DNA of 64,000 nt, from NCBI GenBank assembly GCA_002478145.1, contig DLMI01000118.1, positions 58,833 through 122,832 on the forward strand. The letters run 5' to 3'. The position numbers and the translations under genes are program-made. Positions within the stretch are counted from its first letter, which is position 1. Every line of letters starts with the position of its first letter. Below are positions 25,899-34,210 of the stretch, in pieces. Under the pieces are notes generated by a model. It was not told the DNA's origin. It saw nothing but the letters and a program-made list of their open reading frames with translations, and searched no databases. Source of the DNA: Acidobacteria bacterium UBA7540. Lineage in GTDB: Bacteria > Acidobacteriota > Terriglobia > UBA7540.

Positions 25899-26732
25899 TC
25901 AGACCGTCTTTGCCGGCGCGGCGGGGATGTTGGGAAGCGGCTTGCCTCCACCCGGCCCGTGCAGCTTCTGACATGGCTTTTTCCGGCGAGCCAGGTGGAG
26001 ATAATCCAGCACCAACCGGCGCTTGAGATGCTGGATGGCCTTGGCCGGATCGACGCCTTTGGGACAGGCACGCGAGCACTCGCCGGCGTAGTGGCAGCGG
26101 AAAGCCCCAAACGCGGCGCCGGTCACCCGGTTGCGTTCGCGTCGCCCGTCGTCGCGCGTGTCCTGGTTATAGCGCTGCGCCGCCGCCAGAGGCATGGGCC
26201 CCAAGTACCGCGCGTCGGTGGCCAAGGTGGGGCAGGCGGCCATGCAGCAGCCGCACTTGATGCAGTAGGTGAACTGGAGATAGGCTTCGAGTTCCTTTGG
26301 AGACTGGTAGAACTCCCCTGCCGGGTCATTAATCTCGGCCTCATCCGCGCGCACCACGTAAGGCTTCAGCGAACGGTGTTTGTCAAACATGGTCAGGAGA
26401 TCGGGGACCAGGTCACGGATGATGTTGAAATTCGGCAAGGGGCTCACGGTCAGATCCGTAGTCGCGATGTGCAGGATCTGGGTGTTGCAGGCGAGCGTCG
26501 GCTGCCCGTTCAGCATCATGCCACACGAACCGCAGACGCCCATGCGACACGAATAACGCCAAGCCAGCGAAGCATCCACATTGTCCTTGATGTAGTGCAG
26601 GCCGTCGAGCACCGTCATGCCTTCGCGCACCGGTATCGTGTAAGTCTTTACGTACGGCGCGCGGTCGCTTTCAGGATTGTAGCGCGTGATGTGAAAATTA
26701 ATCTGTCGTACGGTTTTGCTGCTTCCCGGCAT
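25899..26732 (-). CDS. sdhB: succinate dehydrogenase iron-sulfur subunit
   Basis: With the ATG at 26732 (AGGAGG upstream) the product has 277 residues. It carries the plant-type 2Fe-2S motif (C62, C67, C70, C82; SCRMGVCGSCGMMLNG), then CIKCGCCMAACP for the 4Fe-4S cluster and CHYAGECSRACPKGVDP for the remaining clusters. SdhB links FAD in SdhA to the quinone site in the membrane anchors. The start lies 2 bases after the stop of the anchor gene, so translation is coupled. The last about 25 residues are basic and proline-rich. It is the last gene of the sdh operon. Confidence 0.95.
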   Translation of the reverse strand: MPGSSKTVRQINFHITRYNPESDRAPYVKTYTIPVREGMTVLDGLHYIKDNVDASLAWRYSCRMGVCGSCGMMLNGQPTLACNTQILHIATTDLTVSPLPNFNIIRDLVPDLLTMFDKHRSLKPYVVRADEAEINDPAGEFYQSPKELEAYLQFTYCIKCGCCMAACPTLATDARYLGPMPLAAAQRYNQDTRDDGRRERNRVTGAAFGAFRCHYAGECSRACPKGVDPAKAIQHLKRRLVLDYLHLARRKKPCQKLHGPGGGKPLPNIPAAPAKTV

Positions 26733-26734
26733 GG

Positions 26735-27118
26735 CTACCCCCTTCCTCCTGCTATGGCGATGGCATGCACTGCGACGGCCGCCCACGTGCCCAGGCCAAA
26801 CAGCCCCAGTCCTACAACTAGAAAGACGAAGGTGATGGCCTTTTCGACCGCGGGCTTGAGCGTCAACTCGAACAGGATGGTGCGCAGGCCATAGAGGCCA
26901 TGGTAGAGCGCGACGCCGAGGAGAAGGACGTAAGTAACGGTGAAGAACAGCTTGCCATCCCTAAACAGGCTGTTGCTCTTGGAAACGGCCTCGCCCCCGT
27001 AAGGGACAAACAGGTGAGTGATCCCGCCCACGTGCATGATGAGCATGTGGAGGCCGAGCAGGAAGAGGATCACCACTCCCGCCGCCATGTGCCAGGTCCA
27101 GTATTTCGTTTCGCGCAT
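26735..27118 (-). CDS. sdhD: succinate dehydrogenase membrane anchor subunit (SdhD-like)
   Basis: The ATG at 27118 follows AGGAGGAG and gives 127 residues. Three membrane helices are visible (about 10-30, 59-79, 94-117), the first with HMAAGVVILFLLGLHMLIMH, and ALYHGLYGLR supplies a likely haem-ligand histidine and the arginine typical of this subunit. With SdhC it anchors the enzyme and binds quinone. A longer open frame upstream reads through REP-like repeats and is ignored. It is separated from sdhC by about 230 bases carrying palindromic repeats, which is unusual for an sdh operon. Confidence 0.85.
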   Translation of the reverse strand: MRETKYWTWHMAAGVVILFLLGLHMLIMHVGGITHLFVPYGGEAVSKSNSLFRDGKLFFTVTYVLLLGVALYHGLYGLRTILFELTLKPAVEKAITFVFLVVGLGLFGLGTWAAVAVHAIAIAGGRG

Positions 27119-27173
27119 TTCTCCTCCTCCTACTTGACCCAGGGTCGCGTCAAGGTCTTCGCTCACCAAGTAA

Positions 27174-27311
27174 CCCCTCACCTGCCCTCGTTCCTCGGGC
27201 ACCCTCTCCCCAAGGGAGAGGGCCGTCATTGTCGATTTCTACCCTCTCCCGAGGGGAGAGGGTGGACCGCGATCCCGATTCACTTCATCGGGACGCGGGC
27301 CGGGTGAGGGG
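27174..27311. repeat. REP-like palindromic repeats between sdhC and sdhD
   Basis: CCCCTCACC near the left end and GGGTGAGGGG at the right end are inverted; between them lie two hairpins, CCCTCTCCCC-AA-GGGAGAGGG and CCCTCTCCC-GA-GGGGAGAGGG. The same motif set recurs at 52903-53150 between cusA and the NosL-like gene. Being inside an operon, they may stabilise or process the mRNA. Confidence 0.75.
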
Positions 27312-27347
27312 TCTTTTTCGAGCCAAGGCGACTTTGACGCGCCCCTG

Positions 27348-27785
27348 CTATTTAGCCAAACCCAAGAATTCATACCCCCCTGCCGCGAGCAAGATCGCTG
27401 CCAGGATCATCATGGAGATGAGCAGGGGCCGCTGAACGTTCAGTGACGTCTTGTAGGGATAAACAGGCTCGATGGGCTTGCCGACCGCGAAGCCGAGTTC
27501 CACGAGCACCAGACGGATGCCGTTCGCGGCGTGGTAGGCGAAAGCCGAGAAAACCAGAAACTCCCCGAACTTGAAGAGAGGCTGGTGAAAGATTCCCCCC
27601 TCGACCCACAAGTAGATGCCTTTGGCGCGCAGGCTCGTAACCACAACGTGCATCAAAAAGTAGCAAAGAATGCCCAGGCCGGTGAGGCGATGCAGGATGT
27701 AAGCGTAGCGCTCCACACCCCAACGCCCGCCCCCGAGCCATCCCCACAGCCCGAGCCGATTGTTGTGTCTTTGGATTTCGGCCAC
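27348..27785 (-). CDS. sdhC: succinate dehydrogenase cytochrome b subunit
   Basis: I place the start at the GTG at 27785, preceded by GGGAGG; the longer frame upstream encodes a repeat (27801-27842). The product has 145 residues with an N-terminal W-rich segment, RYAYILHRLTGLGILCYFLMHV (split across the first helix; haem-ligand and quinone-site residues), SAFAYHAANGIRLVLVELG in the second helix and a third near the C-terminus. It belongs to the b556/b558-type SdhC family. Downstream genes are sdhD and sdhB; upstream on the same strand lies a toxin-antitoxin pair and then sdhA. Confidence 0.88.
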   Translation of the reverse strand: MAEIQRHNNRLGLWGWLGGGRWGVERYAYILHRLTGLGILCYFLMHVVVTSLRAKGIYLWVEGGIFHQPLFKFGEFLVFSAFAYHAANGIRLVLVELGFAVGKPIEPVYPYKTSLNVQRPLLISMMILAAILLAAGGYEFLGLAK

Positions 27786-27855
27786 GTTGGCCTCCCCCGA
27801 AAATTGCCGATTGGCGATTTTCGATTGATGATTGTCGATTAGGGTCCTTTTGATT

Positions 27856-28122
27856 TCAGCGATAAGCCTCACGTCGATGACGAACTGCAACTATGTCAAC
27901 AACCCTCTCGTCGTCAAAAATTTGGTAAACAACTCGATAATCGCCGATCCGGATGCGCCACCGGTTTTGAACGCCACTCAATTTCTTACATTTTGCTGGA
28001 CGGGGGTTTTGGGCAAGCGACTCAATTACTGGGAATATTCGGTTGACAAGCGGTCGGTCAAGACTTTCCAGCTCTTTACGTGCTGACCTGGCAAAGGTGA
28101 TTGCATATTCGACGTTAGCCAT
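27856..28122 (-). CDS. RelE/ParE-family toxin
   Basis: The 88-residue protein has the RelE layout: YAITFARSARKELESLD at the start, a helix with LVNRIFPVIESLAQNPRP, then KKLSGVQNRWRIRIGDYRVVYQI and the C-terminal DIVAVRHRREAYR. The basic/aromatic residues RIRIGDYRVVY and the terminal HRREAYR match the mRNA-cutting toxins. The gene overlaps the preceding antitoxin by 8 bases (28115-28122). It lies in the same orientation as the sdh genes, between sdhA and sdhC, so it is probably read from the sdh transcript or from its own promoter in front of the antitoxin. Confidence 0.9.
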   Translation of the reverse strand: MANVEYAITFARSARKELESLDRPLVNRIFPVIESLAQNPRPAKCKKLSGVQNRWRIRIGDYRVVYQIFDDERVVDIVAVRHRREAYR

Positions 28123-28312
28123 TTAGCTTGCCCTGACTTTTGAGGCGATCTCGAACAAACTGGAGCGTCTCGCGGGGTTCATGCTTTCTTTTTTCGGCCA
28201 ACCAATTGTCATAAACATCCTCCCAGAGGGTTCCGTGCTTTTTGAGGTTTATTACAACCCCGGTTTTCTTCCCCTGGGAATCGACAATAAACTCAACACC
28301 TTCCATATTCAT
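28115..28312 (-). CDS. antitoxin partner of the RelE-type toxin
   Basis: The 65-residue protein starts MNMEGVEFIVDSQGKKTGVVINLKKHG, preceded by GGGAGGT. The IVDSQGKKTGVVINL strand followed by an acidic/basic helix (WEDVYDNWLAEKRKHEPRE) matches small antitoxins paired with RelE toxins. It overlaps the toxin start, giving coupled translation. It should neutralise the toxin and probably autoregulate. It is short, with no separate DNA-binding domain that I can recognise. Confidence 0.8.
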   Translation of the reverse strand: MNMEGVEFIVDSQGKKTGVVINLKKHGTLWEDVYDNWLAEKRKHEPRETLQFVRDRLKSQGKLNG

Positions 28313-28402
28313 GACCTCCCACCCTCAATTCTATCATCCCCTGTCACCGGCGGCTGTACAGTCGGTCCTCCACGTGCGGCCGCTGGTTAGATGGTGCGCC
28401 CG

Positions 28403-28507
28403 TTATCTATTGAGCTGCGCCACCGGACCCCAGTTGTTGAGCCATTTGGTGAAGTCGCGACGTGGCTCCCTGTACTCGCCGGCGTGAACGGTAAACAATG
28501 GCTTCAT
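28403..28507 (-). pseudogene. 34-codon frame with strong ribosome binding site, probable gene remnant
   Basis: GAAGGAGGGCCC precedes an ATG at 28507; the frame reads MKPLFTVHAGEYREPRRDFT and stops after 34 residues. The opening MKPLFTVHAGEY looks like the genuine start of a longer protein, so this may be a truncated gene left when the toxin-antitoxin segment arrived, or a real micro-protein. The same DNA (minus strand, about 28345-28430) loosely resembles the D and anticodon arms of a tRNA, but the T arm is missing. Confidence 0.35.
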
Positions 28508-28584
28508 GGGCCCTCCTTCACAATTTGTAATACACAATCCACCATTCACTATTCGTGACATACAGCTAGCCTCGACCCGGAGTG

Positions 28585-30300
28585 TTAGTACTTACGCTCC
28601 ACCGGCTTCCAGGTGGTAATCGTCACGGGCTTGTATTCCAGCCGCGGCTTGCCGTCGGTCGAGTAAACCATGGAGTGGGCCAGGAACTTCTCGTCGTCGC
28701 GTTGGGAGAAATCCCTGCGGGCATGGGCCCCGCGGGATTCCTCGCGGGCCAGACCCGCGAAGAGCAGCACCTCGGCCAACTCCAGCATATTTTCGGTCTC
28801 GAGCGCCTGAATGAGGTTGGAGTTGTAGATGCGGCTTTTGTCCTGAATGGAGATTTTCCCGAAGCGTCGCCTCAGCTCCGCAATCTTGGCCAGCCCCTCC
28901 TTCATGGACTCCCCGCTGCGATAGACACCGGCGTGCTTGTCCATCAGGGTCCGAAGCTCGCGGCGGATGCGGGCGGGGTTCTCAGTTCCACTCTGCTTGA
29001 GCAGCCCGTCGAAAATACGCTTCTCTTCTTCCCGGGCCAAGTCTTCCGACATCGCGCTCAGCTTGGAGCCTTGGGCCACGTACTTCGCCATCTCGCCGGC
29101 CGTGATGCCGCCCCACACCAAGCATTCGGCGGTGGAGTTGCACCCGAGGCGGTTGGCGCCGTGCATGGAGTGGCAGGCCACCTCGCCGGCGGCCCAGATA
29201 TTCTCCACCTTCGTCTGCCCATTGATGTCGGCCTCGATTCCGCCCATCGAGTAGTGAGCCACGGGCCGGATGGGAATGGGCTGCGTGATCGGGTCGATGC
29301 CCAGAAACTTCATGCACACTTCCCGAATCAAGGGCAGGCGCTTGTTGATTCGCTCGGCGCCCAGGTGAGTCAAATCGAGCTGGATGTAATCGAGGCCGTC
29401 GGCTCCCGGGAAGCCGCGTCCCTCGAGGATTTCGGTCATCTCCGAACGGGAAACGATATCGCGCGGCGCCAGCTCCATCATCTTGGGCGCATACTTCTCC
29501 ATGAAGCGCTCGCCTTTATTGTTGCGCAGGTAGCCGCCTTCACCGCGGCAGCCCTCGGTCATCAGGATGCCCGAAGGCACGAGCCCCGTCGGGTGAAACT
29601 GGAGAAACTCCGGATCCTCCAAGGCCAGACCGGCGCGGTAGGCAATGGCCTGTCCATCGCCCGTAACGGTTTGAGAGTAGGTGGTGAATCCATAAAGGTT
29701 CCCCAACCCTCCGGAGGCAATCAGGAGAGCCTTGCCGCGCAGGACATGAAACTCGCCGCTCGGTAGATCGTAGAGCGTAAGCCCGGCGAAGCGTCCGCCA
29801 TCGAGGAGCAGCGCAGTGACGAAACATTCGTCGTAGCGCTTGAAGTTGTTGTATTTGACGAGGGTGTCGTAGAGGGCCTGCATCTCGAAGAAGCCGGTCT
29901 TGTCGGCCGCCATGCACGCCCGAGGAAAAGAATGCCCTCCGAACGGCCTCTGCATGATTCGCCCGTCCTCGCGGCGGGACCAGGGGACGCCCCAGTGCTC
30001 GAGGAGGCGGATTTCATCCGGGGAGGTTCTCACAAATCGCTCCACTGTGTCCTGGTCCGCAAGGAAATCGGAGCCTTTCACGGTGTCCCAGGCGTGCAAC
30101 TCGAGGCTGTCACCTTCCTCGGGGCGCATCACCGCGGCCGTGCCTCCTTCCGCACACACGGAATGCGAGCGCATGACCTGCACTTTCGAAACGATAGCGA
30201 TGTCGGCGCTGCCCCGCGTTTTGATGCAGAGCTCGACCGCGGCGCGCAGCCCGGCGAGTCCGGTCCCCAAGATCAAGACATCATGAGTTATTTGCTGCAT
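28585..30300 (-). CDS. sdhA: succinate dehydrogenase/fumarate reductase flavoprotein subunit
   Basis: The 571-residue protein starts with an FAD-binding dinucleotide motif ([18 protein letters not shown], residues 8-25). [11 protein letters not shown] near residue 44 carries the histidine that binds FAD covalently. The substrate-site and capping-domain segments include [23 protein letters not shown] and [11 protein letters not shown], then the conserved [19 protein letters not shown]. It oxidises succinate to fumarate in the TCA cycle, passing electrons to SdhB. It is the first gene of the operon, but 272 bases with a toxin-antitoxin pair and a short frame separate it from sdhC. Confidence 0.95.
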   Translation of the reverse strand: MQQITHDVLILGTGLAGLRAAVELCIKTRGSADIAIVSKVQVMRSHSVCAEGGTAAVMRPEEGDSLELHAWDTVKGSDFLADQDTVERFVRTSPDEIRLLEHWGVPWSRREDGRIMQRPFGGHSFPRACMAADKTGFFEMQALYDTLVKYNNFKRYDECFVTALLLDGGRFAGLTLYDLPSGEFHVLRGKALLIASGGLGNLYGFTTYSQTVTGDGQAIAYRAGLALEDPEFLQFHPTGLVPSGILMTEGCRGEGGYLRNNKGERFMEKYAPKMMELAPRDIVSRSEMTEILEGRGFPGADGLDYIQLDLTHLGAERINKRLPLIREVCMKFLGIDPITQPIPIRPVAHYSMGGIEADINGQTKVENIWAAGEVACHSMHGANRLGCNSTAECLVWGGITAGEMAKYVAQGSKLSAMSEDLAREEEKRIFDGLLKQSGTENPARIRRELRTLMDKHAGVYRSGESMKEGLAKIAELRRRFGKISIQDKSRIYNSNLIQALETENMLELAEVLLFAGLAREESRGAHARRDFSQRDDEKFLAHSMVYSTDGKPRLEYKPVTITTWKPVERKY

Positions 30301-30626
30301 GCTTCATGTGCTCCTTCGAGCTTCCAACCCGGCGCCTGGAAGCAGAAGCGTACTCTTTGGAGTGCGGTCCCGCCTTGCGGGACCGCACTCCAAAGATGGG
30401 CCCCGAGCAGGAACATTTTCCGCGTTTGAAAGCCTCCGTCGTCGCGGCGGTACTTCGGAGGCTCGCCATTGTGGCACCCACCCGCCTCGATGTCGAGAGA
30501 CACAAAGTCGGGCGCATTTCATGAAGTCAATATAGCCTCCCGCTGGCGCGACTCAGGTTATAATCTTGCGGCATTTCATGGACTACCCCCGGGTGACGAT
30601 TCCCTGAGGGCGGGGGAAGAGAGCTT
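30301..30626. other. divergent intergenic region upstream of sdhA
   Basis: Contains a perfect hairpin at 30355-30395 and otherwise no gene. It separates sdhA (leftward) from the DsrE-like gene (rightward) and should contain both promoters; no box could be assigned. Confidence 0.4.
30355..30395. repeat. perfect long hairpin (19-bp stem)
   Basis: CTTTGGAGTGCGGTCCCGC and its reverse complement flank a CTT loop, giving a 19-bp perfect stem. It sits in a divergent promoter region, not after a gene, so it looks like an intergenic palindromic element rather than a terminator. Confidence 0.8.
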
Positions 30627-30974
30627 ATGTCGAAACTCGTCTTGCTGGTGACGCGAGAAGGTCTGGGCCACGTCGAGCCCACAGACAGGCAGTTTGACCT
30701 GGAGATGTTCGATCGGTTCCTGCACGCGTTGGAGAACCAGCCAGTCAAGCCGCACTCCATTTGCTTTTATACCGAGGGCGTTAAGTTGGTCTGTGATGGC
30801 TCACCCGCCCTGTTGGGCCTTCGGATACTCCAGGGACAGGGCACTCGCTTGGTCACCTGCCGAACATGCCTGGAGCACTTCGGGCTGACTGATAAGGTTG
30901 CGGTAGGAGAAGTCGGCGGAATGAACGACATCGTCGGACTGTTGACAGGGGCGGACAGCGTGGTGACCGTGTGA
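30627..30974 (+). CDS. DsrE/YedF-like sulfur-relay family protein
   Basis: The 115-residue protein has the DsrE/DsrF-like fold pattern: SKLVLLVTREGLG at the N-terminus, ALENQPVKPHSICFYTEGVKLVCDGSPALLG (here split by short segments) and LVTCRTCLEHFGLTDKVAVGEVGGMNDIV. The cysteine pair in TCRTCLEHFGL near residue 87-90 is where YedF-type proteins carry a reactive cysteine in sulfur or selenium metabolism. No TusA-like domain is attached, although YedF proteins often have one. A GGGGGAAGAG stretch precedes the ATG. Its partners are not in the window. Confidence 0.78.
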   Translation: MSKLVLLVTREGLGHVEPTDRQFDLEMFDRFLHALENQPVKPHSICFYTEGVKLVCDGSPALLGLRILQGQGTRLVTCRTCLEHFGLTDKVAVGEVGGMNDIVGLLTGADSVVTV

Positions 30975-31033
30975 TGGGGCGCTTTTCGTCGAGGCGCACG
31001 GCGCCTAGCCCTCACCCTTCTGTCGCAAACCTA

Positions 31034-31132
31034 CCAGAAATGAGCTGGTGTTTTGATAAGCCTGGGCAAGAAATGACGCAATTTCCGGCCATTTCTTAGC
31101 TTTGATTGGCGCTTCTGGCAGTCAAAAACCAG
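31034..31132. repeat. nested palindromic structure
   Basis: CTGGTGTTTTGA (31045-31056) is nearly complementary to TCAAAAACCAG (31122-31132), and AAGAAATG (31068-31075) pairs with CATTTCTT (31090-31097), so the region can form a two-tier hairpin. It lies between the DsrE-like gene and a short minus-strand frame. Confidence 0.5.
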
Positions 31133-31153
31133 TTCGTTTTGGGCTCCTGAAAA

Positions 31154-31306
31154 CTATAACTCCTTTCTTTTCAATAGATCCTTAGGTTCGTTCCCTCTAT
31201 TTAGTATCTTTTCTGCGTTTTCTGTCACCAGCGGGCCGATTTCGAGCCCTCTCCACGCGCCCTGCTCCGGCGTTATCCCCAATTTCACGAAATCAGCATA
31301 ATACAT
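31154..31306 (-). CDS. small protein of unknown function, 50 residues
   Basis: An ATG at 31306 opens MYYADFVKLGITPEQGAWRG and continues with LEIGPLVTENAEKIL to a stop at 31154. Codon use looks like neighbouring genes and the frame remains open upstream to the NUDIX stop. It begins 35 bases after the NUDIX gene, so it may be co-transcribed. There is no clear ribosome binding site and I do not recognise the family; it could equally be the remnant of a longer gene. Confidence 0.4.
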   Translation of the reverse strand: MYYADFVKLGITPEQGAWRGLEIGPLVTENAEKILNRGNEPKDLLKRKEL

Positions 31307-31340
31307 ATCTAGGCTCGTGTCAAGAGCAAGAAATAAGATT

Positions 31341-31778
31341 CTACGAGCCCCTCGCCACAGCGTTGTGTTGGGCGCTGACCTGCCTGATAAGAAGTCGCTC
31401 GGCTTCGTGATCCAGTCGTTTGACCGCCTCCTGAGATGTCAGCCAGTGGACTGACATCACTTCTTCCGAACTTTGAAATTGAGACTCGCCGATGGGTTTC
31501 ATATTCCAGAAGCGAACTACCTTGGTGATTTCTCCCGCGTCATAACACACCCAACCAGCATGGCTCTCAACCTCCACATTGAAACCCGTCTCTTCCCGAA
31601 CCTCTCTGATCGCGCATTGCAGCCATGATTCACCCGGCTGCACTTTACCCTTGGGTAGTGTCCAATCCCCATAGCGTCTTCTATGAATAACTATCAGCTC
31701 GGGTCCCCCGGTCGCCTGCCGCCAGATGAGGCCACCGGATGCCGCTACGATTCTTACGGGTTGGTCAGAGAATTTCAT
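31341..31778 (-). CDS. NUDIX hydrolase
   Basis: The 145-residue protein has a complete Nudix box, G(5x)E(7x)REVREETGF, around residues 43-65 (KVQPGESWLQCAIREVREE), which binds Mg and holds the diphosphate. The preceding RRRYGDWTLPKGK is typical of the MutT/Ap4A-hydrolase-like subgroup with an N-terminal GGLIWRQ strand. Substrates could be diadenosine polyphosphates or oxidised nucleotides. It starts 17 bases before the end of the LptF-LptG gene on the same strand, which may be upstream in one transcript. Confidence 0.9.
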   Translation of the reverse strand: MKFSDQPVRIVAASGGLIWRQATGGPELIVIHRRRYGDWTLPKGKVQPGESWLQCAIREVREETGFNVEVESHAGWVCYDAGEITKVVRFWNMKPIGESQFQSSEEVMSVHWLTSQEAVKRLDHEAERLLIRQVSAQHNAVARGS

Positions 31779-31794
31779 GTGGGCAGAAGTCCTC

Positions 31795-34101
31795 TTAGGT
31801 TTTCACCCGCAGCAGCAAGTACGACCCCGCCAGCCCAAAGAGAACGTCTGGGGACCAGGCGGCGACCACGGGAGGTAATTGGCTGAGGTCTCCCATGGCT
31901 TCGAACAGGCTGGAGATCGACCAATAGAGAATAGCGATGCCGATGCTGAGGGCGACGCCGGAGAGTGCGCCCTTGCTGCCGGTAGTGAAGGAGAAAGGAA
32001 TACCAATCAGGGTCACGACGAAGGCAATGAGGGGATAGGAAAACTTCCGATAGAACTGGACAGAAAGGCGGACTACGTCAAAGCCGCTCCGGCTTAAATC
32101 GCTGATGTAACGCCCCAATTCGAGAGCACTCATCTGTTCGGAAGGTCTCACTTCCTTCTTAAAATAGGCGGGCTCCTCCGTTATCTCGGTGAAGGTGTCG
32201 ACCGAAAAGGGGAAGTATTTTTCAACCCGGTCTCCCTGGAGGTCCCGCACCCAGCCGTTTTCCAGCACCCACCCCCGGATGGGCGGTTCCCAGAATGCCC
32301 GGGCAGCGTAAATACGGCGGGTAAGATGAAAAGACTGAGGGTCGAATTCGAAGCAAGCGAGGTCGGCGAAAACGTTCTTGTCAGGGTCAAAGAACCTGTA
32401 GTTGTAGATACGATCCGATTGCCCAAAAATCCACTGTCTTTCAGGGCGATAGAAGGTTTGTGGGGGTTTCCCCTTGATCTGATTGCGCAACGCGTCCTGC
32501 CGCTGGTTGGTCCCCGGCAAGAAATCATCGGAAAGGAAAAACATACCGATGCTCAGAACAATGGCTGCCAGCAGCACGGGGACGGAAATCCTGTAAAGGC
32601 TCACACCTGCGGCTTTAATGGCGGTAATCTGGTTGGATTTGGTGAGCAGGCCGAAGTTGACGAGGGTGGCTACAAGGATGCTGAGCGGAAGCATCAAGTA
32701 GATCACTTGCGGGAGAAGGAAGCGGTAATAATCGAGGACCACGCCTGCCGAAGCGTGGTTGCGGACCATATCACCCAGAAGCTGGAAGAAGTCGAAAATA
32801 ATGTAAATGCCCGTAAAGGTAGCCAGCAGGATGAAAAAGTAGAAAACCCAGCCCTGGATAATGTAGACGTCGAGAATCTGAAAGATCCGGCTCCCGGGTG
32901 CTCGGGGCTTCAAGGACGGCTCGGAGAATCGTCCGTGCCGCTTGCGGACTTGCCGGGCCTGCCACCAGTGTTCCAAATCGTCCATCCAGTCCTGCAGGAA
33001 CTGGAGCCGCGAGCGGAGGCTTTGAAGTTGCGCCAGCATAAAAACCCCGGCGGCAGCGAAGATGACGTTGGCCAGCCAGAGCCCGATGACCGGAGGGAGG
33101 CGGCCTTGCTTGGCGAAACTGAGGCCGAAGGCCATGATGATGTAGTAGAGGAAGACCAGCAGAATAGTCAGTATCAGCCCCACCGCCTTGCCGCCCTTGC
33201 GGGTAGAGAGGCCCACTGATATTCCCACCAGCGCCAGAACCAAGCTTGCGACAGGCAGAGCGAAGCGATAATGGAGTTCCACAAGCGCGGCTTGGCGTTG
33301 GCGGGGACTGCGCGTCTGCTTCATCAATTGGTGCACTGAAAGCAGGGGAGGGGACTGGCTTTCGCTCCCTGCGGCAGACCCCTGTTCAAGCGGAACCGGG
33401 ATGTCCGTATCCGTGAAGGACACCACCGAATACTGGGCGGAATTCTGCGGATCGATTTCGTGCGTCATCCCCTGGGCAAGGTGAATCACCAGCCGGTCGT
33501 TGGCGGCTTCGTTGACAAGCACCCCGCTTTCCGCTAAGGTTACCTTGACTTGGTCACGCTGCGTGGTGTCCGCAATGAAGACGCCCCGCCACCTGGAACG
33601 AGAGCCGGTTACATCCTGCAAGTAAAGAAGCAAATTGGGGAATTGCTCGATAAACACGCGCGGTTGGATCTCATACGGCACTTGGCTGGCCTTTAGCCCT
33701 GCTTCCATGCGATTGAGTTTCCGGGCTGCCTGTGGCGAGAGGTACAGGCTCATCCACATGGTGAGTGCCCACCCCGCACAAGCGAAGAGCAGCACGGGCC
33801 GGACGAACCGGGAAAGCCCGATCCCCGAGGCTCGGGCCGCGATAACCTCGCCGTCCGCCGCCATGCGGCTGAGGCCAATGAGCGTTCCCACCAGTACGGC
33901 CATGGGAACCGTGAGCACGAGGATGCCCGGAACCGGCAGCAGGAACAACGTCATCATATCGGGGAGCGGCAGATTGTGGCGCACTACCAGCTCGAGTAGA
34001 TGTCCCAGGTGGCGAATGAAAATTACGAAGGTGAAGACCAGCAGTCCCAGCAGCGAGTGAGAGGAGATTTCTTTGAGAATATAGCGGGTAAGTATCCGCA
34101 T
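31795..34101 (-). CDS. fused LptF-LptG permease of the lipopolysaccharide exporter
   Basis: The 768-residue protein is twice the usual length of LptF or LptG (about 360). The first half (1-370) starts MRILTRYILKEISSHSLLG, has membrane helices near 15-35, 60-80, 100-120 and four after 270, with a periplasmic jellyroll between. A linker of about 35 charged residues follows, and the second half repeats the arrangement from about residue 405 (IFQILDVYIIQGWVFYFF). Both halves carry the YjgP/YjgQ permease pattern. LptF and LptG with LptB extract LPS from the inner membrane and push it along the Lpt bridge. No lptB or lptA is adjacent. Fused forms appear to occur in this phylum. Confidence 0.85.
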   Translation of the reverse strand: MRILTRYILKEISSHSLLGLLVFTFVIFIRHLGHLLELVVRHNLPLPDMMTLFLLPVPGILVLTVPMAVLVGTLIGLSRMAADGEVIAARASGIGLSRFVRPVLLFACAGWALTMWMSLYLSPQAARKLNRMEAGLKASQVPYEIQPRVFIEQFPNLLLYLQDVTGSRSRWRGVFIADTTQRDQVKVTLAESGVLVNEAANDRLVIHLAQGMTHEIDPQNSAQYSVVSFTDTDIPVPLEQGSAAGSESQSPPLLSVHQLMKQTRSPRQRQAALVELHYRFALPVASLVLALVGISVGLSTRKGGKAVGLILTILLVFLYYIIMAFGLSFAKQGRLPPVIGLWLANVIFAAAGVFMLAQLQSLRSRLQFLQDWMDDLEHWWQARQVRKRHGRFSEPSLKPRAPGSRIFQILDVYIIQGWVFYFFILLATFTGIYIIFDFFQLLGDMVRNHASAGVVLDYYRFLLPQVIYLMLPLSILVATLVNFGLLTKSNQITAIKAAGVSLYRISVPVLLAAIVLSIGMFFLSDDFLPGTNQRQDALRNQIKGKPPQTFYRPERQWIFGQSDRIYNYRFFDPDKNVFADLACFEFDPQSFHLTRRIYAARAFWEPPIRGWVLENGWVRDLQGDRVEKYFPFSVDTFTEITEEPAYFKKEVRPSEQMSALELGRYISDLSRSGFDVVRLSVQFYRKFSYPLIAFVVTLIGIPFSFTTGSKGALSGVALSIGIAILYWSISSLFEAMGDLSQLPPVVAAWSPDVLFGLAGSYLLLRVKT

Positions 34102-34210
34102 AGGTCCTTGCCGGGGCGCAACCTTGGCATGAAATGGAATGCGGGATGCCGCCCTGCGTTCATGCTAACACACCGATTTCAGCGCCGCAAAGGAACTGTT
34201 CCTTAATTCC

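Noticed and set aside
28345..28430. tRNA gene on the minus strand
   Set aside because: The D-arm and anticodon-arm resemblance is real, but the anticodon stem does not pair well and there is no TTCGA T-loop, and the distance between possible acceptor halves is about 66 bases.
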